Positions 1 to 8,721 of a stretch of 64,000 nucleotides of DNA are shown here, in pieces; the first letter of the stretch is position 1; every line of letters begins with the position of its first letter. The notes beneath the pieces were generated by a model. It was not told where the DNA came from. It made no database searches and worked only from the letters and a program-made list of their open reading frames with translations. Both the position numbers and the translations under genes were made by a program. Source of the DNA: Bdellovibrio sp. 22V (GTDB lineage: Bacteria > Bdellovibrionota > Bdellovibrionia > Bdellovibrionales > Bdellovibrionaceae); assembly GCF_030169785.1 (NCBI RefSeq), contig NZ_CP125854.1, forward strand, positions 1,798,001 to 1,862,000. Direction: 5' to 3'.

Positions 1-4
1 GAAA

Positions 5-27
5 GAGCCTTCGCTTAAAGAAGGCTC
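5..27 (-). terminator. Possible weak terminator hairpin
   Basis: The arms GAGCCTTC and GAAGGCTC are perfectly complementary around a 7-base loop and include the stop codon of the minus-strand gene. Only a short T run (CTCTTTC) follows on the minus strand, and the window edge cuts off the rest, so termination is only plausible. Confidence 0.35.
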
Positions 28-620
28 AGAAGTTCGGCAAAGGATTTCTTTTCGCGTGCGATATCGACGGTGTGAATCTTAAGATTGATTTTGCGAACAA
101 GAAAAGCGTTGGATTCAGGGTGCTCTTCCAGCAAGTCACGATAGATCAATTCGTGAAGCAAGAGCGCCGCTTTTTGATCTTCATCAAGATTGTTCCAAAC
201 CACCGGGTTGATCCAGTATTTTTGCTCACCAAAACGTGTCTCGTTGATTTGCACGATGCCGATTCTTTCACGGCAATGTTTAAACGGAAGAACCACGGTG
301 CCCTTGTCGGCAGGACTGTAAAGATCCAGCTCCGGCATCCAAATGATCTGCGACTTCCACTCTTTCAGCCACGCCGTGTACTTTTGCGATTTTCCCGCAT
401 CGACAAGGCTGATACGCGAAATTAGATCCGCAGCCTTCGCCAGGTAAGAACGTTTTGAAGAGTAGTGGATCGCAAAGCCCTGCGCTTCACCTTCCATGAT
501 TTCCAAAGTTTTGGGACGGGCGTCGAGGCATTGCACCGTGTATCCGCCGTTTCTAACGACGTATTGGGCGAATGCTGGGAAACTGATAAACAGAACCAAT
601 ACAAATAAAGACGGTTTCAT
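15..620 (-). CDS. Secreted protein of unknown function
   Basis: I do not recognise this 201-residue protein. Residues 1-18 form a clear signal peptide ending in a PAFA cleavage site, so the mature protein is probably periplasmic or exported. Near residues 153-163 it has LLLHELIYRD, which resembles the first half of a zinc-protease HExxH helix but lacks the second His, so I assign no enzymatic role. Two cysteines (about 31 and 116) could form a disulfide. The start codon directly abuts the stop of the TIGR02147 regulator upstream (TAAATG), and an AAAGGA ribosome site lies inside that gene's end, so the two are almost certainly co-transcribed. A small hairpin (5-27) overlaps the stop codon. Confidence 0.8.
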   Translation of the reverse strand: MKPSLFVLVLFISFPAFAQYVVRNGGYTVQCLDARPKTLEIMEGEAQGFAIHYSSKRSYLAKAADLISRISLVDAGKSQKYTAWLKEWKSQIIWMPELDLYSPADKGTVVLPFKHCRERIGIVQINETRFGEQKYWINPVVWNNLDEDQKAALLLHELIYRDLLEEHPESNAFLVRKINLKIHTVDIAREKKSFAELLSLL

Positions 621-1379
621 TTATTTTTCCTTTCCGGTATGCGCGGGAACGAGTTGAATTCCCAGCGAATAAATCTCAGTTCTTTCCCCTTGAGAGAGCT
701 TCGTATAAACCTTTTTCCAGCACTTTTCGATTTCTTTTTTGGCTTGAGGAAGGTTTTTAGGGTTGATAGCCATGGTCATGTAAACCATCTCGCGCTTATT
801 CGTCGCGACCTCGGCGAAAACGCTCTTAGTGCGGTCTAAAGCGTCTTTATGGAATCTCTGGATGTCAAAGTTGGGAATTTCGCTTTCCGTGCTAAGACTG
901 CGCAGGCTCTTGTTAAGAGCACCGTCGTCGTTTTTCTCTAGAATTCCCATTTTCACGAATTTATTGATGACGTTTTCGATGTGCTCTTCGGAAAGTCCCG
1001 TTTTTTTTGCAACAGAAGCGATGTCGAGATTGTCGATAGAAAGATCCATGGCCGCGAGAACCAGAAAGAACTCAGTGCCGGAAATTTCCGCAAACTCATT
1101 TTTAGTAAGAACCTTTTCAATGGACTGAGTCGCCTTCTTGCGGGCTTTTTCAGAATCAAAATAGCGGTACGCCGTCGTCACGTCATCGGGCGCCAGGCGA
1201 AGAGCCGTGATGAGTTTTTCTAAATTCTTCACCGTAAGGCCGCGTTTACCCGTCAGGATCTCGGAAAGATGTCCTGGAGAGATATTGGATTTCTGCGCCA
1301 GAGCCCGGAGTGAGAAACGCGGGTTCGTCACTTTGATGGCGTTAAACTTGGATAGTAAAAATTGATTCAACGTTTTCAT
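621..1379 (-). CDS. TIGR02147 family transcriptional regulator
   Basis: This 252-residue protein has the layout of the TIGR02147 family, which is expanded in Bdellovibrio and Fibrobacter. An N-terminal helix-turn-helix (about residues 20-65, with SLRALAQKSNISPGHLSEIL and a following recognition helix) is joined to a C-terminal DUF4423-like region containing a second winged-helix-like stretch (LSEEHIENVINKFVKMGIL). No signal peptide is present, so it should act in the cytoplasm on DNA. The gene for a small secreted protein follows without any gap, suggesting that the regulator controls or senses the state of that partner. No clear Shine-Dalgarno sequence precedes the ATG. The target DNA site is unknown. 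Confidence 0.85.
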   Translation of the reverse strand: MKTLNQFLLSKFNAIKVTNPRFSLRALAQKSNISPGHLSEILTGKRGLTVKNLEKLITALRLAPDDVTTAYRYFDSEKARKKATQSIEKVLTKNEFAEISGTEFFLVLAAMDLSIDNLDIASVAKKTGLSEEHIENVINKFVKMGILEKNDDGALNKSLRSLSTESEIPNFDIQRFHKDALDRTKSVFAEVATNKREMVYMTMAINPKNLPQAKKEIEKCWKKVYTKLSQGERTEIYSLGIQLVPAHTGKEK

Positions 1380-1494
1380 ACAGTCGTTGCGAATGTATTA
1401 GAACGTAGCGCCTCTTTACAATGTTAAATTTCACATTCAACGATGTTGCAATGTTTCCGCCCGGGCAAAGTGTTCGATTTTTTCATGAGAACGG

Positions 1495-2325
1495 CTAGTT
1501 TTGGCTTAATTTCCTCGCCTCTTCACGAATCCAATCGATATGGAATTGTACGGTGATATAAGCGCCGCGATCGATACAAAGATTGCGCTCCTCTAAAGGA
1601 ACTTCCGGATTGAAAAAAGTTCGCGAAGCCACGCCAACGACATAGGATTTGTCCTCCATCACAAGAATGGCCGGGCCTCCAGAATCGCCTTGGCAGAAGC
1701 CTTTGCCTTGGTTCTGAGAAACAATAAAAGAAGGCGCCAAAGGATCATACGCAACCACATCTAAGTTCGTTGTGCGCAGAATGCCCGTATAGCCCTTATA
1801 AGCGGGACGACCGTCCATTCGGCCATAGCCGGCAGCTTGAACTTGCACAAGGTTTAAAGACGGCTCTTTCTCTGGCAGATTCAAAATCTCAATATTTTCT
1901 GGAAGAGGCTTCTCGAGAAGTACTAAAGCAAGGTCCGAGTTCTTATTGCCCGCTATATATTCAGGGTGAACGACAACCCGGATGGCGCGCAAACTGACTT
2001 TCGCGCCCTGGGCATCCATCACGTGAACCGTGTGCGCTTCTGTCGCCGCCGATGTGGCAATGCAGTGGCCCGCTGTCAAAAGAATAGTGGGCGCAATGGC
2101 GCTCGCCGTACATTGTGAGGTCACAGAACGCGGTGGAGCGTCTTTCTTTTCTACAGTGACGACAATTTTGAAGTCTAAAACTTGCTGATGAAGGCGGGAA
2201 GTTGCGGGAACGTCGAAGCCTCCGACGATTCCGTTTTGGCTCTCATCCCAGGATGTTGCTGAAGAATCGGCATTCTGTTGGCAGGCAAGCATCGTCAAAA
2301 CTAAAAAGCACAATAGAACTCTCAT
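1495..2325 (-). CDS. Trypsin-like serine protease, lipoprotein
   Basis: This 276-residue protein begins with a lipoprotein signal (lipobox LTMLAC, Cys15). A typical activation site IVGG lies at 33-36. The triad appears complete: His87 in TAGHC, Asp131 in SDLAL and Ser215 in GDSGGP. It is therefore predicted to be an active S1-family endopeptidase anchored at the outer membrane or exported. Secreted S1 proteases are numerous in Bdellovibrio and are usually linked to digestion of prey protein, which is an inference here. A GGAGA ribosome site lies six bases before the ATG. It contrasts with the trypsin-fold protein at 6035-6832, whose triad is lost. Confidence 0.9.
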   Translation of the reverse strand: MRVLLCFLVLTMLACQQNADSSATSWDESQNGIVGGFDVPATSRLHQQVLDFKIVVTVEKKDAPPRSVTSQCTASAIAPTILLTAGHCIATSAATEAHTVHVMDAQGAKVSLRAIRVVVHPEYIAGNKNSDLALVLLEKPLPENIEILNLPEKEPSLNLVQVQAAGYGRMDGRPAYKGYTGILRTTNLDVVAYDPLAPSFIVSQNQGKGFCQGDSGGPAILVMEDKSYVVGVASRTFFNPEVPLEERNLCIDRGAYITVQFHIDWIREEARKLSQN

Positions 2326-2539
2326 GTCGTATCTCCATTTGTCTTGCGGGTTCTAGATCCACTCTTGATCCCGTTTTGGATGTCCTTGCGGAAATGATGC
2401 CAAACCCGAGAGTGTTCGATGTTTCCGTGCGAGCATATTCAGAGGGAAAACGCGAGGGTCGTATTTGGGCACTTTGCCTGAATCTTTTACTGAAAAAGAG
2501 CCCGAACTTGCTTGGCATCGCCTTGCATCTGTCCAAGTT

Positions 2540-3286
2540 ATGAAGCGGATTTTATTAGGACTCTTATTCGGAATCAGTTTGCAGGCGGTGGCTGATCCGC
2601 GCGCCGTGGACTCATCCAGGGTTGAGTATCTGCAAAAAATTTCCTCCCTTTATCAATATGACGGTCCCAATTGTTTTGCGTCCGTGGCTTATGCCAGCGG
2701 TTTTTTAGACGAGGCTTCTTACCTCGACTCTAGTGTCTATGAGGCGGTCCTAAAAGCACCCGAGTGCGCTCAGTTATCATCAGAAAATGAGTTGCGGGAA
2801 GGGGATTTTATTCTCATTGGCGGTATGGAAACGCAAGATCAAGCGAAATGGGGGCACGCGATTTTGTATCTCGGGGCCGGACAGGTGTTTGCAAAAATGG
2901 GTTTTAGAAAAGAAGAGCCGACAAGCATCGTTTCTCTTCACGAAAACATCCGCTGGTATATCACCCAAGATACCTTCGTTCAGGGAAAACGTGCCGCTTA
3001 TCCGTCTTATTTTCGTTGCGACTGGCAGGGAATTAAAACGCGCGTGGCTTCTTCGTCTTTAGCCGCCGCGTGGAAAGAGCTTCAGGACATCCGCAAAAAA
3101 ATATTCGCCGAAACTTATATGCAAAAAAGCGACGACCACGAAAGTGAAAGCGCGCGTTTAGAAAAACTCGAAGAGGTCGTCAAAGGTTCTACGGAACCTG
3201 CCTTTATCAAAAATCTACTCTTAGCATTGATCAACAATACGCGCGATCAAATCCATCTCTTGGATGCGATAATCGTAGGCTCCTAA
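2540..3286 (+). CDS. Secreted NlpC/P60-like cysteine hydrolase
   Basis: The start at the ATG preceding KRILLGLLFG gives an 18-residue signal peptide; the longer upstream reading frame has no such signal. The mature protein has DGPNCF (Cys45) followed about 60 residues later by KWGHAILYLG (His106). This is the Cys-then-His spacing of papain-fold NlpC/P60 or CHAP-type peptidoglycan amidases. The family is usually involved in cutting peptide stems or bonds in cell walls. The C-terminal half is helical and charged and is not recognisable. The TCTCA-N3-TGAGA palindrome starts five bases after the stop. The function is inferred from two motifs only. Confidence 0.6.
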   Translation: MKRILLGLLFGISLQAVADPRAVDSSRVEYLQKISSLYQYDGPNCFASVAYASGFLDEASYLDSSVYEAVLKAPECAQLSSENELREGDFILIGGMETQDQAKWGHAILYLGAGQVFAKMGFRKEEPTSIVSLHENIRWYITQDTFVQGKRAAYPSYFRCDWQGIKTRVASSSLAAAWKELQDIRKKIFAETYMQKSDDHESESARLEKLEEVVKGSTEPAFIKNLLLALINNTRDQIHLLDAIIVGS

Positions 3287-3290
3287 CCAT

Positions 3291-3303
3291 TCTCAAACTG
3301 AGA
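3291..3303. promoter_or_regulatory. Palindrome TCTCA-N3-TGAGA, site 1
   Basis: This is an exact copy of the 13-bp palindrome, with spacer AAC. It lies between the NlpC/P60-like gene and the vWA lipoprotein gene, about 96 bp upstream of a FliA-like GCCGATAA box. It may be a regulator binding site. Confidence 0.5.
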
Positions 3304-3372
3304 TGAAGAGCTAATTTGCTACGTTTGCACGAAAATACCGAACGAATCATGTAAACACGAGTGTCCATCTTA

Positions 3373-3400
3373 TACAGACCCGCCATTCCCTAGCCGATAA
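3373..3400 (+). promoter_or_regulatory. FliA-like promoter of the vWA lipoprotein gene
   Basis: GCCGATAA at 3393-3400 is an exact sigma-28 -10 box. Sixteen bases upstream is TACA, which differs by one base from the TAAA -35 consensus. The ATG is 24 bases downstream. Sigma-28 drives attack-phase genes in Bdellovibrio, so expression in free-swimming cells is the inference. Confidence 0.55.
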
Positions 3401-3423
3401 GTTATTACTAGGGGGAATTGCGA

Positions 3424-5034
3424 ATGAAAAAGAGTCTTCTTTTTTATCTCATGATGTTTTTCTTAATGACGGTTTCCTTTCAGAACTGTGCGCCCAACGC
3501 TGGCGTGCAATTCGGGATTGATTCGCAGTCCGCCTACAGCGTTTACGGTGAGTTGCCGGATAACGCCAAAGTCGTAGAGCTTCAGCCCAAAGAATCCACG
3601 GAGTATCCTTCCACACAAGTGGTTCTTGTCATCGACAACTCGGCGACGATGAAACAATCTCAAGAAGAGTTGGCGGAAAGAATCGACAGCCTTTTGGCGA
3701 CGTTGTCGAATAAGAAAGTCACGTTGCACATGTTCTCGACTTCGCAATACCTCTACGCAAGTAAGAGCACTTTCGGGACGTTTAAAAACGGTGTCGAAAC
3801 TTACGTGAATTCAGCGGCAGATCTAAGTCCCACTGAAACTGATGCAATTATGAAGTCGGAGTTTGGTCCTAACACTCTTCCTTTCGTTTTGAATCCGACG
3901 GATTCAGCATCGGTGAGACAAGCGGCTATTAATAGAATTAAACAGTCGATCCTCGTTATGGGTATCAGCGGAGATGACAATGAATCAGGGCTGTGTGGCG
4001 TTCTGCAGATGGCGAACCGCAAACCTCTTTTTGTAAATACCAACGAAAAAGTCGTGTTCTTTGTTTTGACCGACGAAGACAACTATAACGGCGCGACTCA
4101 TTGTAAGGCTGAACAAGTTTTCAATTGGGACAAAACTCAAATGATTACTTACAAGCAGACGCAAGTCAGCTATACGTTCACGGGTGTTGGTTATCGCGAT
4201 GGCGTTACAGCTGTTGAAGAAACTCGTCCGTTTGTAGGAGTCGGAGCGTCTGTTATCAATGGGGCCGCAAGCTTGGCCGGTCAGGAATGTCATAGCGAGG
4301 ACTGGAAGGTCGTTCAGTCACGCGTGAATGGTTATATTGGTAAAACACTCAATCTTACGGGCGTGAACTTCTATTTCAAAGATGCGACTGTGACGGGCTG
4401 TCAGTACAAAGAAGCGTCGGTGCTGCACACATTCTTAGAAAGCGAAGGCCTTATTGACTATTGCAACAACTCTTACAGAGGCTATTCAAACGTTTTGACA
4501 TATTTGGCGGCAACGAAAACGGGTGTCTCTGCCAGCCAGCCTTGTCTTTTAACTTCACAAAGTATGGCGCGTGGAGTGATTCGCACTAAGTACTTCTTAG
4601 AAAATCCGACAGACGTGGCTTCGACGTTTCTTTCTCAGATCAATACGGCTTTGCAGGATAAATATTTTGTCAGCGTCGTGATGAATAAAGAAGGCCAATC
4701 TTGTGGTTTGAAAAGCGGTCAGTCTTACGGCGCTATTTTCCAGCGCATGGCGGAGCTCAGTCCCTCTAAAGTGCAAACGTACTCTTTATGTCAGGGAGAC
4801 GACGGATATAAAGCCGCATTTAAAAAGATTGCAGAGTCTATTTCTTACGTGAGCCAGGATTTTGCTCTTGATGTACCTGCGGGAATGAAAATCCGCGACG
4901 TGCTTTTGTTTCCTCAAGGCAGCGGGTCAGCCTCCCTGCAGCTGACTCCTGATCAATACGAGTACCGCGACGGTCGAATTAAAATTAATGCGAAACTCTC
5001 GGGTACTGACAAATTAAAAGTTATCATCTTCTAA
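3424..5034 (+). CDS. vWA-domain lipoprotein
   Basis: I chose the ATG at 3424 because a GGGGGA ribosome site precedes it; a TTG six bases earlier is less likely. The first 22 residues are a lipoprotein signal with the lipobox SFQNC. A von Willebrand A-like domain begins near residue 65: VVLVIDNSAT carries a MIDAS-like D-x-S-x-T, and FVLTDEDNYN supplies a later acidic loop. vWA domains bind a divalent metal and protein ligands, so a role in surface adhesion or protein assembly is likely. The 536-residue protein has many cysteines in its second half, consistent with disulfides outside the cytoplasm. A FliA-like promoter precedes the gene and a strong hairpin terminator follows it. Confidence 0.8.
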   Translation: MKKSLLFYLMMFFLMTVSFQNCAPNAGVQFGIDSQSAYSVYGELPDNAKVVELQPKESTEYPSTQVVLVIDNSATMKQSQEELAERIDSLLATLSNKKVTLHMFSTSQYLYASKSTFGTFKNGVETYVNSAADLSPTETDAIMKSEFGPNTLPFVLNPTDSASVRQAAINRIKQSILVMGISGDDNESGLCGVLQMANRKPLFVNTNEKVVFFVLTDEDNYNGATHCKAEQVFNWDKTQMITYKQTQVSYTFTGVGYRDGVTAVEETRPFVGVGASVINGAASLAGQECHSEDWKVVQSRVNGYIGKTLNLTGVNFYFKDATVTGCQYKEASVLHTFLESEGLIDYCNNSYRGYSNVLTYLAATKTGVSASQPCLLTSQSMARGVIRTKYFLENPTDVASTFLSQINTALQDKYFVSVVMNKEGQSCGLKSGQSYGAIFQRMAELSPSKVQTYSLCQGDDGYKAAFKKIAESISYVSQDFALDVPAGMKIRDVLLFPQGSGSASLQLTPDQYEYRDGRIKINAKLSGTDKLKVIIF

Positions 5035-5045
5035 AGTAAGTTCAG

Positions 5046-5081
5046 GACAAACTCTTACATGTCGTAAGAGTTTGTCTTTTT
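5046..5081 (+). terminator. Rho-independent terminator between convergent genes
   Basis: Arms GACAAACTCTTAC and GTAAGAGTTTGTC pair perfectly over 13 bp around a 5-base loop and are followed by five T residues. It ends the vWA gene and overlaps the last codons of the opposing gene at 5055. Confidence 0.9.
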
Positions 5082-5846
5082 CACATCCATCGCCTGCAAA
5101 GCTTCAATCACATTTGCGTTGTTACTTGCCTGTCTTACATTCAATTTGCTTTCGTCATGGCAAGGAGTGTAAGCCAAGATCGCTTTGGAGATCTTAGGAA
5201 CACGTTGCGACTTCGCTTGGGGGCGTAGAACGTCCCAGTAAGATTTTCTGCTAAACAACTCGTCTTCGCGGCGGATCTGATCGTTGATCATGGAAAGCGC
5301 ACAGCGGAATGTTCCTTTTGTGGTTTGACCGTCGCCGTTGTCACAGCCTTTGGAGTAAACGCCTTCTCTTCCGTTATGAAGTTGCAGCAAACCGACAAGG
5401 CTTCCGTTCGGGCCTTTTGCTGTGACAGCTTTGTTGCAAGTGCTCTCATAGTGAGCCATCGCATTGAGAACCAGCACCCAGAAGTTGGCTTTGTCAGTAG
5501 GTTTCATTTCTTTATAGGTCGGGCAGAGGCGGTGGATATCTTTCGCGCCCTCATCAAGATTGCTAAAATCCGAACTCATATAGACGCTGCGAATTTCTTG
5601 CGCCCATTTGCCTAATGTCGATTCGTCTACGAAGTTTTCGCATTTCTGGCCCCAATCAAGCTTGTCGTTGATATTGCCCAGAGTCGTCGCGACATAACCC
5701 AAATTATTTTTCATACGAGGACCGTTGGCGGTTTGCACAAGGCACGTCTCACAATGAGACGCCTCTGTAGTTCGGCCCGATGCAAAGACTTGAATGGGAA
5801 TAAGCAAAGTCACACAGCTCTTAATGATGAAAGTCTTTAGGTTCAT
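5055..5846 (-). CDS. Secreted lysozyme-like (SLT-type) protein
   Basis: This 263-residue protein has a signal peptide (about residues 1-22). The segment AHYESTCN with Glu134, followed by GLLQLHNG, is the pattern of lysozyme-fold soluble lytic transglycosylases (catalytic Glu-Ser, then the GLxQ motif). Such enzymes cleave the glycan strands of peptidoglycan. The spacing is usual, but the rest of the protein is divergent and rich in cysteine (HCETC, RLCP, TPCHDE), which suggests an oxidised extracellular fold. It could act on its own or on prey cell wall. A strong GAGGAGGGA ribosome site precedes the ATG. The terminator hairpin of the neighbouring vWA gene overlaps its 3' end. Confidence 0.7.
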   Translation of the reverse strand: MNLKTFIIKSCVTLLIPIQVFASGRTTEASHCETCLVQTANGPRMKNNLGYVATTLGNINDKLDWGQKCENFVDESTLGKWAQEIRSVYMSSDFSNLDEGAKDIHRLCPTYKEMKPTDKANFWVLVLNAMAHYESTCNKAVTAKGPNGSLVGLLQLHNGREGVYSKGCDNGDGQTTKGTFRCALSMINDQIRREDELFSRKSYWDVLRPQAKSQRVPKISKAILAYTPCHDESKLNVRQASNNANVIEALQAMDVKKTNSYDM

Positions 5847-6034
5847 AAAATCCCTCCTCGTTTAACAAATCAACAGGTGAGTTCCGTTTTTTGTTTCTCT
5901 TGGTCCCAGCGCGAATTTATTTCAATCGCGCCAGACATTTTATGAACATTGCTGTTTTGATGCCAAAACGAGGGATTTCCGAGCGAAAGTGTTCGTGGGT
6001 TTCTTATCGAACGCTTCTGTCTTTTGATTTTAGA

Positions 6035-6832
6035 TTACTTTGCCAGGCAAGCCGCAATAGCGTCTCGAAATGACTTAGAGCCGAAAGCAGAGGTGCCTGA
6101 GTTTGTGTAGCGTGCGCCGGCCTTAACCACATACTTCGCTTGGCAGCCTCCGTGAGTGTTGATGCCTACGATCTCGTTTGTTCTTTCACTGATGATCGGA
6201 GCTCCCCAGCTTCCATAGGAAGTATCGGCATTGTGTTCGACGATTTCAGGAATCAAGAAGATACCAGCCTTCACCAAGAGCCCCCGAGACACTTGTTGCG
6301 CAAAGTTCATTGAGTCACCAAGAGTGTTCGGCAAGACATCTCCGCTGCGGACATAATCCGTATCATTCAACGCATAAGAGTAGCTAACAACACGAATGGG
6401 TTCGTTGTTATAATACTTTCTTTTCGCCACTTGATAGAAGCCTTGAACATCTCCGGGAAGTTTTTGAGTAATACGATTCGGTTCAAGCTCCATAACAGCC
6501 CATTGATTGCCGATGCCTTTTTGTCTGAAGACCGCAGATCCTCTCTTAACGTAATAAGTGTCTTCGGGAGTGGAAGCTTGCGGAATGCCCGCGATGGAAA
6601 CAGGGGCGTTGAACTCTACATAGTCACGGTCTTCGGCACACGCACCGACAGTAATCACGCAGCTGCGCCCGATCAAAGTCGCCGCACAACCTTGATGTTC
6701 ACCTTCGCGGGCTAAGCGGCCCACTTTGGGATCGAACGAAAGAGTGCGATCGTCAGTTTTTCCGCAGATATCCGCGAAAGCAGGGGAAGCAAAAACAAAA
6801 ATAGCCGTAAGTAAAAGCCAGTTTTTTTTCAT
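6035..6832 (-). CDS. Trypsin-fold protein lacking the catalytic triad
   Basis: A 20-residue signal peptide ending in SPAFA is followed by a sequence that reads like an S1/V8-type serine protease. GCAATLIGRSCVITVGAC stands where TAGHC would be, QWAVMELE where DWALLEL would be, and SYGSWGAPII with EIVGINTHGG where GNSGSP and the downstream strand would be. All three catalytic positions are changed: His to Ala64, Asp to Gln110 and Ser to Trp209. It should therefore be an inactive homologue, perhaps a binding protein, inhibitor decoy or adhesin. The fold and the substitutions are read directly; the role is unknown. An AAGGAAAA ribosome site precedes the ATG. Confidence 0.75.
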   Translation of the reverse strand: MKKNWLLLTAIFVFASPAFADICGKTDDRTLSFDPKVGRLAREGEHQGCAATLIGRSCVITVGACAEDRDYVEFNAPVSIAGIPQASTPEDTYYVKRGSAVFRQKGIGNQWAVMELEPNRITQKLPGDVQGFYQVAKRKYYNNEPIRVVSYSYALNDTDYVRSGDVLPNTLGDSMNFAQQVSRGLLVKAGIFLIPEIVEHNADTSYGSWGAPIISERTNEIVGINTHGGCQAKYVVKAGARYTNSGTSAFGSKSFRDAIAACLAK

Positions 6833-7007
6833 AAGTTTTCCTTTTGTTGAAGGAAGGGTTCATAACAACAAAAAAGAAGTAAGGGGATGCAGCAAATAGT
6901 TGCCAGCAGAGAATCCGTTCGCAGAAACAAGTAAAACGGGAAAAAGAATAACTACATTGCGCAATTGTAACCGGCAGAAATGAAATACCTGTTTTCTCCC
7001 GACGAAG

Positions 7008-7020
7008 TTTCAAAAAGAGA
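7008..7020. promoter_or_regulatory. Degenerate TCTCA palindrome, site 2
   Basis: TTTCAAAAAGAGA differs from the exact palindrome at two positions but is almost the same as site 3 (20408-20420). It lies 39 bp upstream of GCCGATAA. Confidence 0.35.
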
Positions 7021-7052
7021 CAGACAATTGAGTTCTTTGCGAGCGTACATCT

Positions 7053-7060
7053 GCCGATAA
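7053..7060 (+). promoter_or_regulatory. FliA-like -10 box of the tail-fibre-like gene
   Basis: GCCGATAA ends only seven bases before the ATG at 7068. No TAAA -35 is visible 15-16 bp upstream. If the box is used, transcription would begin at or very near the start codon. Confidence 0.4.
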
Positions 7061-7067
7061 GAAGGAT

Positions 7068-8711
7068 ATGAAACACCTGTTTTTATGGAACGTTGTCATT
7101 GTTTTTATGGGTGCTCATGGCGCATATGCCACGCCCGGAAGTTTAACTTACCAGGGGCGAATCATGCACTCCAACGGAACACCGTTTGAGTATGATAACG
7201 TCAGCTTTATCTTTGAGATTACAAACCCCAGTGGATCTTGTGTGCTCTATCGCGAACAGCGTGATGGTATCAGTATGGCGAATTCGGCAGGGGTTTTTGA
7301 TGTCCCTATTGGAGGCGGTACGAAGCTGTTTCCGGCAAGCGTGGGGTTGTTAGATGTGTTTAAGAATACGGGAACTTTCGATTGTGCGAATGCCAGTCAT
7401 GTGCCTTCGGGCGTGACTTACAGCCCGACCGCAAGTCATGAGCGTTTGTTAAGAGTTCAATTTCATGACGGATCTAGCTGGAATTTGATCAGCCCTGACA
7501 ACGTGATTAGAACGGTTCCTTTTGCGGCTCACGCGAACTCTGCTGGAAAGTTAGAGGATAAGACAGTGGCTGACTTTATGTTGGCGGATAAGTTTCCAGG
7601 CAGCGGTTGTGGCGCAGGGGAAGCTCTTACCTTCAACGGGACTCATTTTGTTTGTAGCAATATCAATGGGGCGACATGGCCCGCAACTTCAGGAACAAAC
7701 GGGCAGGTCTTAACAACAGACGGGGCAGGGCAGTTATCTTGGACCGATCAAAGTTTCGCTGTAGGCACGGCGGGTACGGCGCCAGGATTTAATTCCAGCG
7801 GCGGAGTTCACACGCTGAATATCCCGATGGCGTCCTCGGGGAGTGTGACGGCGGGATTGATCAGTAAAACGGATTTCGACAGCTTTAGCGCGAAATTTTC
7901 CGCGACGATTTCTTCTCCTTCGGCAAGACAGGTTATTCAATACAACGGCAGTAACTGGATTAATGCCGCCATCAATGCAGCGACGGATCTTTCGGGTATT
8001 CTGCCGGTTGCAAACGGAGGCACGGGCGCTTCGTCCTTAGGCTCTGGGAATATCTTAATCGGAGGCGGAACGGGAGCCGTGACCTCGTTGGCTTCAGGTT
8101 CTGCCGGAAACATCGTTTATGGAACTGGCATCGCGAGTTGGGCGAGTGGAACTCCGGATGTCGCAGGCATTGTTGATAAGTCTTCTACGCAGACGATCAG
8201 TGGAGCCAAAGCCTTTACGAACTATGTGCAAATGGCATCGGGCAATGAAATTCGTTTTGCCGATGCGGATTCTTCGAATTATGTGGCCGTGAGATCTCCG
8301 GCGAGTGTCGGTTCAAATCTCAGTATGACTTTGCCAGGCACTTCGGGTTCGTCAGGAGACGTCATGACGACTGACGGTGCGGGAAACTTGTCTTGGAGTT
8401 CTCCACATGCGCCGACAAATGTGGTCGCCTCAGGTGGAGCGGTAGATCTGCGTCTTAGTAATATTCATTATCTTAACAATGTTGGTGGCTCTACAATCAC
8501 TCTGTCAAATGCCGCGAACGGCGGTGTTTATACCATCGTTGTTGCGGATACGACGTCGCGCGAATACAGCTTTAGCGGATGCGATAGCTCTTACTTTAAC
8601 CCGGAAAGTGGGCCGACGACCGCGGGTTCTCAAACAATTTATGGAATCACGATGATCTATGTCGCGGCCTCGTGGAAATGTTATATCACTTGGTCTACGG
8701 ACTTTATGTAG
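7068..8711 (+). CDS. Secreted tail-fibre-like surface protein
   Basis: This 547-residue protein has a signal peptide (about 1-22). It reads as a chain of Gly/Ser/Thr-rich beta segments: TYQGRI at the mature N-terminus, two copies of a G-x-V-x-TTDGAG-x-LSW unit, and VANGGTGASSLGSGN-like stretches typical of phage tail fibres and bacterial surface adhesins. Such proteins normally form extended trimers that bind carbohydrate or protein. The RCC1-repeat gene follows after 10 bases and is probably in the same operon. No phage genes are nearby, so this is more likely a cellular adhesin than part of a prophage. GAAGGAT could serve as its ribosome site. Confidence 0.7.
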   Translation: MKHLFLWNVVIVFMGAHGAYATPGSLTYQGRIMHSNGTPFEYDNVSFIFEITNPSGSCVLYREQRDGISMANSAGVFDVPIGGGTKLFPASVGLLDVFKNTGTFDCANASHVPSGVTYSPTASHERLLRVQFHDGSSWNLISPDNVIRTVPFAAHANSAGKLEDKTVADFMLADKFPGSGCGAGEALTFNGTHFVCSNINGATWPATSGTNGQVLTTDGAGQLSWTDQSFAVGTAGTAPGFNSSGGVHTLNIPMASSGSVTAGLISKTDFDSFSAKFSATISSPSARQVIQYNGSNWINAAINAATDLSGILPVANGGTGASSLGSGNILIGGGTGAVTSLASGSAGNIVYGTGIASWASGTPDVAGIVDKSSTQTISGAKAFTNYVQMASGNEIRFADADSSNYVAVRSPASVGSNLSMTLPGTSGSSGDVMTTDGAGNLSWSSPHAPTNVVASGGAVDLRLSNIHYLNNVGGSTITLSNAANGGVYTIVVADTTSREYSFSGCDSSYFNPESGPTTAGSQTIYGITMIYVAASWKCYITWSTDFM

Positions 8712-8721
8712 AGGACGACCC

